This document shows, in pieces, positions 1 to 6,397 of a DNA stretch of 10,099 bases. The first letter of the stretch is position 1; every line of letters starts with the position of its first letter. Origin of the DNA: Pseudomonadota bacterium. GTDB taxonomy: Bacteria; Pseudomonadota; Alphaproteobacteria; Rhizobiales; Tepidamorphaceae. Location of the stretch: assembly GCA_023435545.1 (NCBI GenBank), contig JAEYRQ010000157.1, forward strand, positions 1 to 10,099, written 5' to 3'. Below the pieces are notes generated by a model, which was not told the DNA's origin, made no database searches, and worked only from the letters and a program-made list of their open reading frames with translations. Both the position numbers and the translations under genes were made by a program.

Positions 1-1404
1 TCAGCCATCGCGCTGATGATCCCGATCACCTACGGCTTCGATCCCGCCTCAGGGCTGATCCTGATGGCCGGCGTCTACTACGGGGCGATTTTCGGCGGAT
101 CGACCTCCTCGATCCTGATCAATGCGCCGGGCGTCGCAGGCACCGTCGCCACCGCATTCGACGGCTATCCGCTGGCCCAGAAGGGCCATGCCGGCAAGGC
201 GCTGGCGATCGCGGCCTACTCCTCGTTCGCCGGCGGCACCATTGCCGCGGTGTTCCTGCTGATCGCGGCGCCCGCGCTCGCCACCGTGGCGCTGTCGTTC
301 CAGTCCTCCGACTACTTCGCCCTGATGGTGCTGGGCCTTACCGCCGTCTCGGCCTTCGCCAGCCGCGGCGAGGTGGCCAAGGCGCTGCTGATGACGGTGG
401 TCGGGCTGATGCTGGGAACCGTCGGCACCGACCTGTCGGCCGGCGTCCAGCGCTTCACCTTCGGCCGCATCGACCTGATCGACGGCATCTCCTTCCTGCT
501 GCTGGCGATGGCGACCTTCGCGCTGTCGGAGGCGCTGATCAACGTGCTGAGGCGCGACGACGTCGCCGAGAAGGCGGCGGCGGCCGCACGCGGCGGCATG
601 GGCAGCCTGAGGCTTTCCAAGGACGAGGTGAAGGAGATCGTGCCGACGATCGGTCGCGGCTCGGTGCTCGGCTTCATCATCGGCGTGCTGCCGGGCGCCG
701 GCGCCACCATCGCTTCGTTCCTCGCCTACGGCCTGGAACGCGCCGTATCCTCGAAGGAGCGCCAGGAGCAGTTCGGCAAGGGATCGCTCCGCGGCCTGGC
801 CGCACCCGAAACCGCCAACAACGCCGCCTGCACCGGCTCCTTCGTGCCGCTGCTGACGCTCGGTATCCCCGGCTCCGGCACCACGGCGGTGATGCTCGGG
901 GCGCTGCTGTCCTACGGCGTGCAGCCGGGTCCCCGGCTCTACATCGAGCAGCCGGCGGTTTTCTGGGCGGTGATCGTGTCGATGTATCTCGGCAACGTCA
1001 TCCTCTTGATCCTCAACCTGCCGCTGATCCCCTACATCGCCCGGCTGCTGGCGCTGCCGAAGCAGATCCTGATCCCGATGATCCTGTTCTTCTCGCTGAT
1101 CGGGGTCTACCTGGTGTCGTTCAACACCTTCGACATCCAGCTCATGGTGGTGTTCGCCGTGGCGGCGATCGTGCTCCGCCTGTTCGGCTTCCCGATGGCG
1201 CCGATGATCCTCGGCTTCATCCTCGGCAAGCCGATGGAGGACAATCTTCGCCGGGCGCTGACCATCTCCGACGGCTCGCTCTCCTTCCTCTGGGAACGGC
1301 CGCTGACGCTGGTCATCATGATCGTCACCGTGCTGGTGCTGCTGTCGCCGCTGATCCGCGGCATCCTGCGCCCGCGCATCACCGCGCCCGGCGAGGGAGG
1401 GTAG
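1..1404 (+). CDS. tctA: TctA-family tripartite tricarboxylate transporter permease (5' truncated)
   Basis: This is the large membrane subunit of a TctABC-type secondary transporter, which takes up carboxylates (citrate and relatives) together with a periplasmic binding protein and a small TctB subunit. The reading frame is open from base 1, so the true start lies outside the window; 467 residues are visible and families run near 500, so only about 30-40 N-terminal residues are missing. The family's two-fold repeat shows: an early glycine-rich block ([19 protein letters not shown], about residues 26-44) and its second-half counterpart with [19 protein letters not shown], then [20 protein letters not shown] and [20 protein letters not shown]. 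Multiple hydrophobic segments run to the end, closing with a short basic tail. Partners TctB/TctC would be expected upstream, outside the window. The substrate cannot be read from the sequence. A 76-nt gap separates it from leuB, with no clear terminator seen. Confidence 0.95.
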   Translation, partial: SAIALMIPITYGFDPASGLILMAGVYYGAIFGGSTSSILINAPGVAGTVATAFDGYPLAQKGHAGKALAIAAYSSFAGGTIAAVFLLIAAPALATVALSFQSSDYFALMVLGLTAVSAFASRGEVAKALLMTVVGLMLGTVGTDLSAGVQRFTFGRIDLIDGISFLLLAMATFALSEALINVLRRDDVAEKAAAAARGGMGSLRLSKDEVKEIVPTIGRGSVLGFIIGVLPGAGATIASFLAYGLERAVSSKERQEQFGKGSLRGLAAPETANNAACTGSFVPLLTLGIPGSGTTAVMLGALLSYGVQPGPRLYIEQPAVFWAVIVSMYLGNVILLILNLPLIPYIARLLALPKQILIPMILFFSLIGVYLVSFNTFDIQLMVVFAVAAIVLRLFGFPMAPMILGFILGKPMEDNLRRALTISDGSLSFLWERPLTLVIMIVTVLVLLSPLIRGILRPRITAPGEGG

Positions 1405-1480
1405 GCCCTCGACATCCGCGCCGGCTGCGGCTAGCAAGTCGGCACATCCCTCCAGCCCTCATCCGACGGGACGATACTCC

Positions 1481-2593
1481 ATGGCATCCTTCAATCTGCT
1501 CCTCCTGCCCGGCGACGGCATCGGCCCCGAGGTGATGGGGGAGGTCAAGCGGGTCATCGGATGGCTCGACAAGCATTCCGGGACGCATTTCGAGACGGAG
1601 ACCGATCTCGTCGGCGGCTGCGCCTACGATGCGCACGGCGTGGCCATCACCGACGAGGCGATGAAGACGGCGCAGAACGCCGATGCGGTGCTCTTCGGGG
1701 CCGTCGGCGGGCCGAAGTGGGACCCGGTGCCCTACGAGGTGCGTCCGGAGGCCGGGCTGCTGCGGCTGAGGAAGGACATGGAGCTGTTCGCCAATCTCAG
1801 GCCGGCGATCTGCTATCCGGCGCTCGCCGAAGCCTCCAGCCTGAAGCGCGAGGTGGTCGAGGGGCTCGACATCCTGATCCTGCGCGAACTGACCGGCGGC
1901 GTCTATTTCGGCGAGCCGAAGGAAATCGTCACGCTGGAGAACGGCGAGAAGCGCGCGGTCGACACGCAGGTCTACACCACCCACGAGATCGAGCGCATCG
2001 CTCGCGTCGGCTTCGAGCTGGCGCGCACCCGGCGCAACAAGGTCACCTCGATGGAGAAGCGCAACGTCATGCGCTCCGGCGTCTTGTGGAACCAGGTGGT
2101 GACCGCCGTCCACAAGGCCGAGTATCCGGATGTCGAGCTCGAGCACATGCTGGCGGACGCCGGCGGCATGCAGCTGGTGCGCTGGCCCAAGCAGTTCGAC
2201 GTGATCGTCACCGACAACCTGTTCGGCGACATGCTGTCGGACGTCGCCGCCATGCTGACCGGATCGCTCGGCATGCTGCCCTCGGCCTCGCTCGGCGCTC
2301 CAGACCCCGAGACGGGCAAGCGCAAGGCGCTGTACGAGCCGGTGCACGGCTCGGCGCCCGACATCGCCGGCAAGGGCGTGGCCAATCCGATCGCGATGAT
2401 CGCCTCGCTGGGAATGGCGTTGCGCTACTCCTTCGACATGGGCGAGGCGGCCGACCTCGTCGACGGCGCCATCGCCGACGTGCTGGCATCCGGCACGCGG
2501 ACGGCGGACCTTGCCGCCAAGGGCCAGAACTCGGTCGGCACGAAGGAAATGGGCGAGGCGATCGTCGCCGCGATGGGCAAGCGGGCCGGCTAG
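1481..2593 (+). CDS. leuB: 3-isopropylmalate dehydrogenase
   Basis: This enzyme catalyses NAD-dependent oxidative decarboxylation of 3-isopropylmalate to 2-oxoisocaproate, the third step of leucine synthesis, in the cytoplasm. The 370-residue length is normal. It starts with the family's [11 protein letters not shown] (residues 8-18). Substrate-binding arginines appear at R97 (LRKD), R107 (NLRP) and R135 (LRELTGG). Catalytic Tyr142 and Lys193 (MEKRNV) are present, as are metal-binding Asp226, Asp250 and Asp254 (NLFGDMLSD); these were assigned by spacing against the Thermus enzyme. The C-terminal [14 protein letters not shown] loop (286-299) binds NAD. The ATG at 1481 gives the canonical N-terminus, though its Shine-Dalgarno is weak. 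The gene stands alone here, not beside leuCD. Its TAG overlaps the stop of the convergent nnrS gene in the tetranucleotide CTAG. Nothing suggests loss of function. Confidence 0.98.
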   Translation: MASFNLLLLPGDGIGPEVMGEVKRVIGWLDKHSGTHFETETDLVGGCAYDAHGVAITDEAMKTAQNADAVLFGAVGGPKWDPVPYEVRPEAGLLRLRKDMELFANLRPAICYPALAEASSLKREVVEGLDILILRELTGGVYFGEPKEIVTLENGEKRAVDTQVYTTHEIERIARVGFELARTRRNKVTSMEKRNVMRSGVLWNQVVTAVHKAEYPDVELEHMLADAGGMQLVRWPKQFDVIVTDNLFGDMLSDVAAMLTGSLGMLPSASLGAPDPETGKRKALYEPVHGSAPDIAGKGVANPIAMIASLGMALRYSFDMGEAADLVDGAIADVLASGTRTADLAAKGQNSVGTKEMGEAIVAAMGKRAG

Positions 2594-3801
2594 GCCGCTC
2601 CGTGCCGCCGCATCAGCAGCGGCGCGTAGAGGACGACGAACAGGCCGAAGCCGACCGCCCAGGCGGAGCCGGCGACCGCCATCAGCATCGCCGAGGCCTC
2701 CGGCAGGAAGGCCGCGGCAATGCGGCCGAGCGCGGCGGCGACGACCAGCAGGTAGATCGCTACCGTGCCGGGCGGCGCGGTGAGCGGCTGCCCGGTATGG
2801 CCGCGGGTCGCCCGCGTCATCACCGCGAGCGTCATCAGTCCGATCGCGCCGGCGGTCCAGGCATGGATCGCGCCGACCTCGCCGCCGTAGTCCGCCGACC
2901 ATGCGCCCCATGCGGCGAGGAGGAAGCCGAGCGGCACGAAGGCATAGGCAACGTGCAGCACCGTCACCAGCGGCTCCTTCAGCGTGCGGTCGCCCGCCCA
3001 GCGTGCGAGCCTCAGCGCGTGCAGCAGGGCGGCGGCGCCCAGAACCGGCGCGATCCAGAGCCCGGCCTCGGGTATCGCGGGGAGCGCCGTCCAGCCGGCA
3101 AGACCGATCGCCGCCGTCAGCACCGCCACGCCGTCGAACCGGCCGAACGGCAGCGGCTCGCGTCCCGGGTTCTCGCGCTTCAGCCAGTTGGCGGTGAAGC
3201 TCGGCACGATGCGTCCGCCGATCAGGATGATCAGCATCACGGTCGCGGCGCTGGCGCTGCGCGGTCCATAGACCGCCCCCCCGCCGCCCGCCGCCTCGAT
3301 CAGGAACACGACCTGGCCGGCCAGCAGCACCGCAGCGACGACGAGCACCTTGAGGTTGCGCAGGTTCTTGCCGGCGACGATCTCGCGGGCCAACGCGGCG
3401 ACCAGTGCCACGGGGAAGGCGAGGGTGGCCAATGCGAGCACGACCGGGTCGAGATGGGCGGAGACGGCGACGGCCGCCCGGCCAAGAAGCCAAAGGCCGG
3501 CAAGACCCGCCAGCGGCCAGCCGACGACCGGCAGCCGCCCGGTCCAGTTCGGCACGGCGGTCAGCAGGAATCCCGCCACGACGGCCCAGACATAGCCGAA
3601 CAGTAGCTCGTGCGCGTGCCAGGCGAACGGCGAGAAGGCGCTGGGGATCTCTATCGCGCCCCGGTACCAGAGCACCCACAGCGCCATGACGAGCGCGGCC
3701 TGGAGCCCTGCGAGCAGGAAGAACGGCCGGAAGCCGTAGCTCAGCACGGCGGGCCCGCGCCAGTCGCGCGCTCTCTGCATCGTCGTTGCCGCGGCGGCCA
3801 T
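2590..3801 (-). CDS. nnrS: NnrS family haem/copper-type membrane protein
   Basis: NnrS proteins are polytopic inner-membrane proteins, reported to bind haem and copper, linked to denitrification and protection against nitric oxide stress. The 403-residue product from the ATG at 3801 is hydrophobic throughout (about 12 membrane segments expected). It carries family blocks: [11 protein letters not shown] near the N-terminus (22-32), [20 protein letters not shown] (61-80, with His62 and His64), [23 protein letters not shown] mid-protein, and [15 protein letters not shown] near the end. An upstream ATG at 3861 would add 20 charged residues not typical of the family; 3801 has GGGAG at 3813-3817 (11 nt spacing), and a further ATG at 3780 lacks any ribosome site. 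No nitrite, nitric oxide or nitrous oxide reductase gene and no NnrR/FNR-like box is seen in the window, so its denitrification link is by family only. It lies between leuB and asd, probably as an insertion. Confidence 0.93.
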   Translation of the reverse strand: MAAAATTMQRARDWRGPAVLSYGFRPFFLLAGLQAALVMALWVLWYRGAIEIPSAFSPFAWHAHELLFGYVWAVVAGFLLTAVPNWTGRLPVVGWPLAGLAGLWLLGRAAVAVSAHLDPVVLALATLAFPVALVAALAREIVAGKNLRNLKVLVVAAVLLAGQVVFLIEAAGGGGAVYGPRSASAATVMLIILIGGRIVPSFTANWLKRENPGREPLPFGRFDGVAVLTAAIGLAGWTALPAIPEAGLWIAPVLGAAALLHALRLARWAGDRTLKEPLVTVLHVAYAFVPLGFLLAAWGAWSADYGGEVGAIHAWTAGAIGLMTLAVMTRATRGHTGQPLTAPPGTVAIYLLVVAAALGRIAAAFLPEASAMLMAVAGSAWAVGFGLFVVLYAPLLMRRHGAA

Positions 3802-3960
3802 GGCGTCCCGTCTCCCTCGATCCTTGGCAGAACATCTGTCGCGGCGGCCCTCCAGGTCCATTCGGGAAACTGCTTAGGGGCGAATCCCGACCTGTTGCCT
3901 TCGAAGGGAGACGCGGTCACGCTCTGCCTGCCGCCGGACACGCAGCGCCGAGGCGGCTTT

Positions 3961-3964
3961 GGAG
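3961..3964 (+). promoter_or_regulatory. Ribosome binding site GGAG for the TTG start at 3971
   Basis: GGAG is followed by a 6-nt spacer and then TTG at 3971. This is the main reason for proposing a start there; no ATG lies nearby in frame until codon 14. Confidence 0.5.
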
Positions 3965-3970
3965 CCAACT

Positions 3971-4063
3971 TTGGTCCGTCTGTACGAGAGCCATAGCTAC
4001 CGGGTGCGGATGCGCATCGCGGCAATCGCGCTCGTCGGGCTCATCCTGCTCGGAGGCTGGTAA
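3971..4063 (+). CDS. Small membrane protein (30 aa), or upstream half of an interrupted gene
   Basis: Not recognised. A TTG start with GGAG six nt upstream opens a 30-residue frame ending in TAA at 4061-4063. The peptide has a basic, aromatic head (VRLYESHSYRVRMR) and then a hydrophobic run, IAAIALVGLILLGGW (residues 16-30), that reaches the stop. The next ORF begins on the very next codon in the same frame, and its first residues (LAFQAIA) continue the hydrophobic stretch. Two readings fit: a genuine small single-span protein translationally coupled to the next gene, or the N-terminal half of one two-span protein broken by a nonsense codon. The continuous hydrophobicity across the stop favours the second; the strong GGAGG just before the stop favours the first. 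The upstream 169 nt, back to the divergent nnrS start, shows no clear promoter. Confidence 0.45.
   Translation: MVRLYESHSYRVRMRIAAIALVGLILLGGW
4052..4056 (+). promoter_or_regulatory. Ribosome binding site GGAGG for the TTG start at 4064
   Basis: A full GGAGG sits 7 nt before TTG at 4064, inside the last codons of the 30-residue ORF (encoding Gly-Gly). It would allow translation to restart immediately after the TAA at 4061-4063. It decides the start of the downstream ORF, because no in-frame ATG occurs until Met25 inside the membrane segment. Confidence 0.6.
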
Positions 4064-4468
4064 TTGGCGTTCCAGGCGATTGCCGCGCCGTCCGGCGTCG
4101 ACAGCATCGGGCCGTGGACGCTGTCGCTCCTATTCATGGCTGCAGGCGTGCTCGGCCTCTACAGGCTGGTGACAGGGAGCCGCGACCGGGTGATCGCACT
4201 CGATGCCGACGAGGCGAGCGGCAAGGCGGTCATCCGGCTCTGGAGCCCGATCGGCGGACGGAGGGTCCGGACGAGCCTCGACGCCTTCGGCAACTGGCGC
4301 CCCGCGGCGCCCGCCCGTCGCTGGCGCCATGTCACAATTCTCGCCGACCTCGCGCGTCGGGCCGATCCGCTGGTCTTCCTCCTGCGGCCGGGCGCCGAGG
4401 TGCGGGACGAGTTGAGGCGGCTGCTCCCGGAGGCAGCAGCGGCGTTCGACCGGGCGAGGCGGCCCTGA
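4064..4468 (+). CDS. Hypothetical membrane-anchored protein (134 aa)
   Basis: Family not recognised. The frame starts at TTG 4064 directly after the TAA of the 30-residue ORF, and has GGAGG 7 nt upstream. Visible layout: a short amphipathic/hydrophobic head (1-9), a polar turn, one clear membrane segment (WTLSLLFMAAGVLGLYRL, 18-35), then a roughly 95-residue soluble part rich in arginine with strand-like blocks (DRVIALD, KAVIRLWSP, PLVFLLRPG) and an amphipathic C-terminal helix (VRDELRRLLPEAAAAFDRAR). The span-then-beta-rich layout recalls small membrane proteins with a bacterial PH-like domain, which is only a guess from shape. If joined to the preceding ORF it would be a two-span hairpin protein of about 165 residues. 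The stop lies 12 nt from the convergent stop of the Cys-rich gene. It is likely expressed with the 30-residue ORF as one unit. Confidence 0.7.
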   Translation: MAFQAIAAPSGVDSIGPWTLSLLFMAAGVLGLYRLVTGSRDRVIALDADEASGKAVIRLWSPIGGRRVRTSLDAFGNWRPAAPARRWRHVTILADLARRADPLVFLLRPGAEVRDELRRLLPEAAAAFDRARRP

Positions 4469-4480
4469 ACGGTCGGTCGA

Positions 4481-4798
4481 TCAGCTTCCGATTCCGGGCG
4501 TGAACAGGCAGATCGTCCGGCCGTCCGGCTTGCCACCGTAGCTGCAGATGTGGAACTGCCCGTCCGGGCTGCTCCGGGCCTTCTCGAACGGTATTGTCTC
4601 GCCCGTGGTCCGGACCAGCCAGCCAGCCGGCGTGAGCTGCACTGCAGTCTCGGCGACGGGTTTGCAGTCCCGGTCGGAACAGCAGGCATGCGGATACCAG
4701 TCGTGTGCGTCGGCAGCACCGGGCGCCAGGAGGGACCCGGCCAGGACGGCCGCTCCCAGAACTTGAGCAAGAGGCTTGGGGTGCGCGAAATCGACCAT
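4481..4798 (-). CDS. Small secreted cysteine-rich protein (CC-x3-DC type)
   Basis: Function unknown. The 105-residue product has a signal peptide: hydrophobic core LAQVLGAAVLAGSLLAPGAA, with likely cleavage after ADA at residue 31. The mature part of about 74 residues starts HDWYPHACCSDRDCKPV, followed by a strand-rich region and two further cysteines in FHICSYGG and TICLFTP. The cysteines are Cys39, 40, 45, 85 and 97; an odd number may mean one free thiol or metal ligation. Similar short exported proteins beginning H-D-W-Y with CC...DC are, from memory, common uncharacterised genes in Rhizobiales. The start is set at the ATG at 4798 because GGAGG (4804-4808) lies 5 nt upstream; the longer ATG at 4810 would place that site inside the coding region. 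It converges with the 134-residue ORF and diverges from asd, with a 16-bp palindrome 20 nt upstream of its start. Confidence 0.82.
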   Translation of the reverse strand: MVDFAHPKPLAQVLGAAVLAGSLLAPGAADAHDWYPHACCSDRDCKPVAETAVQLTPAGWLVRTTGETIPFEKARSSPDGQFHICSYGGKPDGRTICLFTPGIGS

Positions 4799-4803
4799 AG
4801 GGG

Positions 4804-4808
4804 CCTCC
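4804..4808 (-). promoter_or_regulatory. Ribosome binding site GGAGG for the Cys-rich gene
   Basis: Read on the minus strand, GGAGG is followed by CCCCT and then ATG at 4798. It shows that the in-frame ATG at 4810, which immediately precedes this site, is not the start. Confidence 0.75.
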
Positions 4809-4818
4809 ATTAAATGGA

Positions 4819-4834
4819 TCTCGCAATTGCGAGA
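4819..4834. promoter_or_regulatory. Perfect 16-bp palindrome, candidate operator
   Basis: TCTCGCAATTGCGAGA is perfectly self-complementary with no spacer. It lies 20 nt upstream of the start codon of the Cys-rich secreted gene, where a repressor site or a transcript hairpin would act. A second small inverted repeat (TCCAT-TAA-ATGGA, 4806-4818) abuts it and overlaps the ribosome binding site. A 16-bp perfect palindrome is very unlikely by chance in a window of this size. The regulator cannot be named. Confidence 0.6.
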
Positions 4835-4972
4835 AATCGAGCCGGCTCATTTCGCGTCTGCGAACATACGTGAGTCGGAGAGGCGCACCCGTTGCGCCAG
4901 GGCAACATGGATTGACAAATTGCGCCGAATGGTGTTCCGCATAGCCGTTCAGCGCGGCCATGTCGGCTGCGT

Positions 4973-4989
4973 ATTGGAATTGTTCCAAT
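4973..4989. promoter_or_regulatory. Perfect inverted repeat ATTGGAA-TTG-TTCCAAT, candidate operator
   Basis: Seven-base arms are perfectly complementary around a 3-nt spacer, which gives a 17-bp dyad of the size bound by dimeric regulators. It stands about 180 nt before asd and about 175 nt before the Cys-rich gene, so it could serve either. No regulator gene is adjacent and I do not recognise the motif. Confidence 0.5.
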
Positions 4990-5066
4990 GGCCTTCGCCG
5001 CCACGACCAAAGCGACGATGAAAACCGGGACCGGCACCGCCGGCGCCTGACCGTTCGCTCGACCCG

Positions 5067-5094
5067 GTTCCTCTCCCCGGCGGGGCGAGGGAAC
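5067..5094 (+). other. Strong GC-rich stem-loop in the asd leader
   Basis: CCCC (5075-5078) pairs with GGGG (5082-5085) around a GGC loop. After one T/C mismatch, the stem extends with CCTC (5070-5073)/GAGG (5087-5090) and, past one bulged G, GTT/AAC (5067-5069/5092-5094). The same 5' arm, CTCTCCCCG (5071-5079), is also perfectly complementary to CGGGGAGAG at 5134-5142. No U-run follows, so it is not a simple terminator. It resembles the short CTCTCCCC palindromes seen between genes in Rhizobiales. Confidence 0.5.
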
Positions 5095-5143
5095 GGACCC
5101 GAACCCGGCAGACGGCCGGGGCGGGCCGACCGGCGGGGAGAGC

Positions 5144-5158
5144 GGGACGAGACGTCCC
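5144..5158 (+). other. Hairpin abutting the asd ribosome binding site
   Basis: GGGACG-AGA-CGTCCC forms a 6-bp stem with a 3-nt loop, ending 1 nt before the AGGAG (5160-5164) that serves asd. It could modulate ribosome access, or simply protect the leader. No regulatory ligand or protein site is recognisable. Confidence 0.4.
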
Positions 5159-5171
5159 CAGGAGATCAGAG

Positions 5172-6197
5172 ATGGGCTATTCGGTCGCCGTCGTCGGCGC
5201 CACGGGCAATGTGGGCCGCGAAATGCTCAACATCCTCGCCGAGCGGGACTTCCCCGCCGACGAGGTCCACGCCATCGCCTCGCGCCGCTCGCTCGGCACC
5301 GAGGTCTCGTTCGGCGACCGCACGCTGAAGTGCAAGGACCTAGAGCAGTTCGATTTCTCGGGCGTCGACTTCTGCCTGATGTCGGCGGGCGGCGCGGTGT
5401 CGAAGGAATGGTCGCCGAGGATCGGGGCGAAGGGCTGCCTCGTCATCGATAACTCGTCGGCGTTCCGTTACGATTCCGACGTGCCGCTGGTCGTGCCGGA
5501 GGTCAACGCCGAGGCGGTGGCAGGCTTTCACAAGCGCAATATCATCGCCAACCCGAACTGCTCGACCGCACAGCTGGTCGTGGCGCTGAAGCCGCTGCAC
5601 GACGTGGCGAAGATCCGCCGCGTGGTGGTGGCGACCTACCAGTCCGTCTCCGGCGCCGGCAAGGACGCCATGGACGAATTGTGGACCCAGACCCGCGGCA
5701 TCTTCGTCACCGACGCGCCCGAGCCGAAGAAGTTCTCCAAGCAGATCGCCTTCAACGTCATTCCCCACATCGACGTCTTCATGGAGGACGGGCAGACCAA
5801 GGAGGAATGGAAGATGGTGGCGGAGACCAAGAAGATCCTCGACCCGAAGATCAAGCTGACGGCGACCTGCGTGCGCGTTCCGGTCTTCGTCGGGCACTCG
5901 GAGGCGGTCAATATCGAGTTCGAGAATCCGATCACCGCCGAGGAGGCGCGCGAAATCCTGCGCACCGCGCCGGGTGTTCTCGTCGTCGACAAGCGCGAGG
6001 ACGGCGGCTACGTCACCCCGGTCGAGTGCGTCGGCGACTACGCGACCTTCGTCTCCCGCATCCGCGAGGACGCCACGGTGGAGAACGGGCTGAACCTCTG
6101 GGTCGTCTCCGACAACCTCAGGAAGGGCGCCGCGCTCAACACCGTCCAGATCGCCGAGACGGTGATCAACCGCGGGCTCCTGAAGAAGGCGGCGTGA
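5172..6197 (+). CDS. asd: Aspartate-semialdehyde dehydrogenase
   Basis: This enzyme reduces aspartyl phosphate to aspartate semialdehyde with NADPH. It is the branch point to lysine, diaminopimelate, methionine and threonine, and is normally essential for cell-wall synthesis. At 341 residues the length is standard for the shorter, non-enteric type. The N-terminal nucleotide fold shows VVGATGNVGREML (7-19). The catalytic cysteine is Cys130 in NPNCSTAQL, followed by the substrate loop TYQSVSGAG (155-163, Gln157) and the base His242 in RVPVFVGHSEAVN. The C-terminal dimer/nucleotide part includes DNLRKGAALNTVQIAE. The ATG at 5172 has AGGAG at 5160-5164 with 7-nt spacing. The leader upstream is unusually structured. 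It converges on the sodium-channel gene across a 200-nt gap with a palindromic element. In relatives asd often lies near leuB; here about 2.6 kb of other genes separate them. Confidence 0.98.
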   Translation: MGYSVAVVGATGNVGREMLNILAERDFPADEVHAIASRRSLGTEVSFGDRTLKCKDLEQFDFSGVDFCLMSAGGAVSKEWSPRIGAKGCLVIDNSSAFRYDSDVPLVVPEVNAEAVAGFHKRNIIANPNCSTAQLVVALKPLHDVAKIRRVVVATYQSVSGAGKDAMDELWTQTRGIFVTDAPEPKKFSKQIAFNVIPHIDVFMEDGQTKEEWKMVAETKKILDPKIKLTATCVRVPVFVGHSEAVNIEFENPITAEEAREILRTAPGVLVVDKREDGGYVTPVECVGDYATFVSRIREDATVENGLNLWVVSDNLRKGAALNTVQIAETVINRGLLKKAA

Positions 6198-6248
6198 GGC
6201 GGGCGGAACCTCTTCCTGATCTCGACCACGCCTGTCATTTCCCTCCAC

Positions 6249-6362
6249 CGTCATCCCGGCCAAGCGAGCGAATGCGAGCGCGAGCCGGGATCGGGGCGCT
6301 TCACCGATTCCGTCCTGCCGTCCCGATTCCGGATCGCCGCTGATGCGGCGTCCGGGATGACG
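6249..6362. repeat. Composite intergenic palindromic element (114 bp)
   Basis: The element is bounded by perfect 11-bp inverted ends, CGTCATCCCGG (6249-6259) and CCGGGATGACG (6352-6362). Inside are two sub-palindromes: ATCCCGGC (6253-6260) with GCCGGGAT (6284-6291), and CGCCGC-TGAT-GCGGCG (6335-6350), whose stem is extended by CCGGA (6329-6333)/TCCGG (6351-6355) with one bulged base. This matches the style of short mosaic palindromic repeats scattered between genes of rhizobia and relatives. It fills most of the gap (6198-6397) between the convergent asd and sodium-channel genes and could end transcription from both sides, though no T-run is present. Confidence 0.7.
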
Positions 6363-6397
6363 CGATACCCTGCCTGCTCCTGCGGCCGCCCTACCCC

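Larger units (their letters stand above)
4799..5171. other. Divergent intergenic region (373 nt) with operator-like palindromes and a structured asd leader
   Basis: No convincing gene is seen. The half nearest the Cys-rich gene (about 4810-5000) is visibly richer in A/T than its surroundings and holds two perfect inverted repeats (4819-4834, 4973-4989), a weak one (GTTGC/GCAAC, 4891-4906) and a lone TTGACA at 4912-4917 without a good -10 at the right distance. The half nearest asd (5040-5171) is very GC-rich and hairpin-forming. Promoters for both flanking genes must lie here, but I cannot place them with confidence. Confidence 0.7.

Noticed and set aside
49..1437. 462-residue minus-strand frame opposite the transporter gene
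   Set aside because: Very rich in His, Gln, Arg and Asp with no recognisable motif; it is the complement of the TctA coding frame.
1379..3835. 818-residue minus-strand open frame, and a 681-residue plus-strand frame at 1561-3606
   Set aside because: Both run through leuB and nnrS in other frames, with Arg/Gly/Ala-rich or His/Gln/Asp-rich composition typical of antisense shadows in high-GC DNA. leuB and nnrS have clear family motifs.
3898..3907. CCTTCGAAGG palindrome upstream of nnrS
   Set aside because: A 10-bp palindrome is expected several times by chance in 10 kb, and it matches no FNR/NnrR or NsrR box.
4912..4917. TTGACA as a -35 box for asd
   Set aside because: No -10-like hexamer occurs 16-18 nt downstream, and asd is over 250 nt away.
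4332..4988. 218-residue minus-strand frame across the Cys-rich gene and its upstream region
   Set aside because: Overlaps two better-supported genes, crosses both operator-like palindromes, and shows no domain or ribosome site.
4810..5037. GTG-started minus-strand frame with a hydrophobic N-terminus (PVFIVALVVAAKAIG)
   Set aside because: No ribosome site before the GTG, the remainder is unlike a protein domain, and it runs through both palindromes and the leader region of the neighbouring gene. A tiny membrane peptide cannot be fully excluded.
5118..5146. Four G-runs suggesting a G-quadruplex before asd
   Set aside because: The second loop is 9 nt, outside the usual 1-7 nt limit, and in such GC-rich sequence the runs are explained by hairpin pairing.
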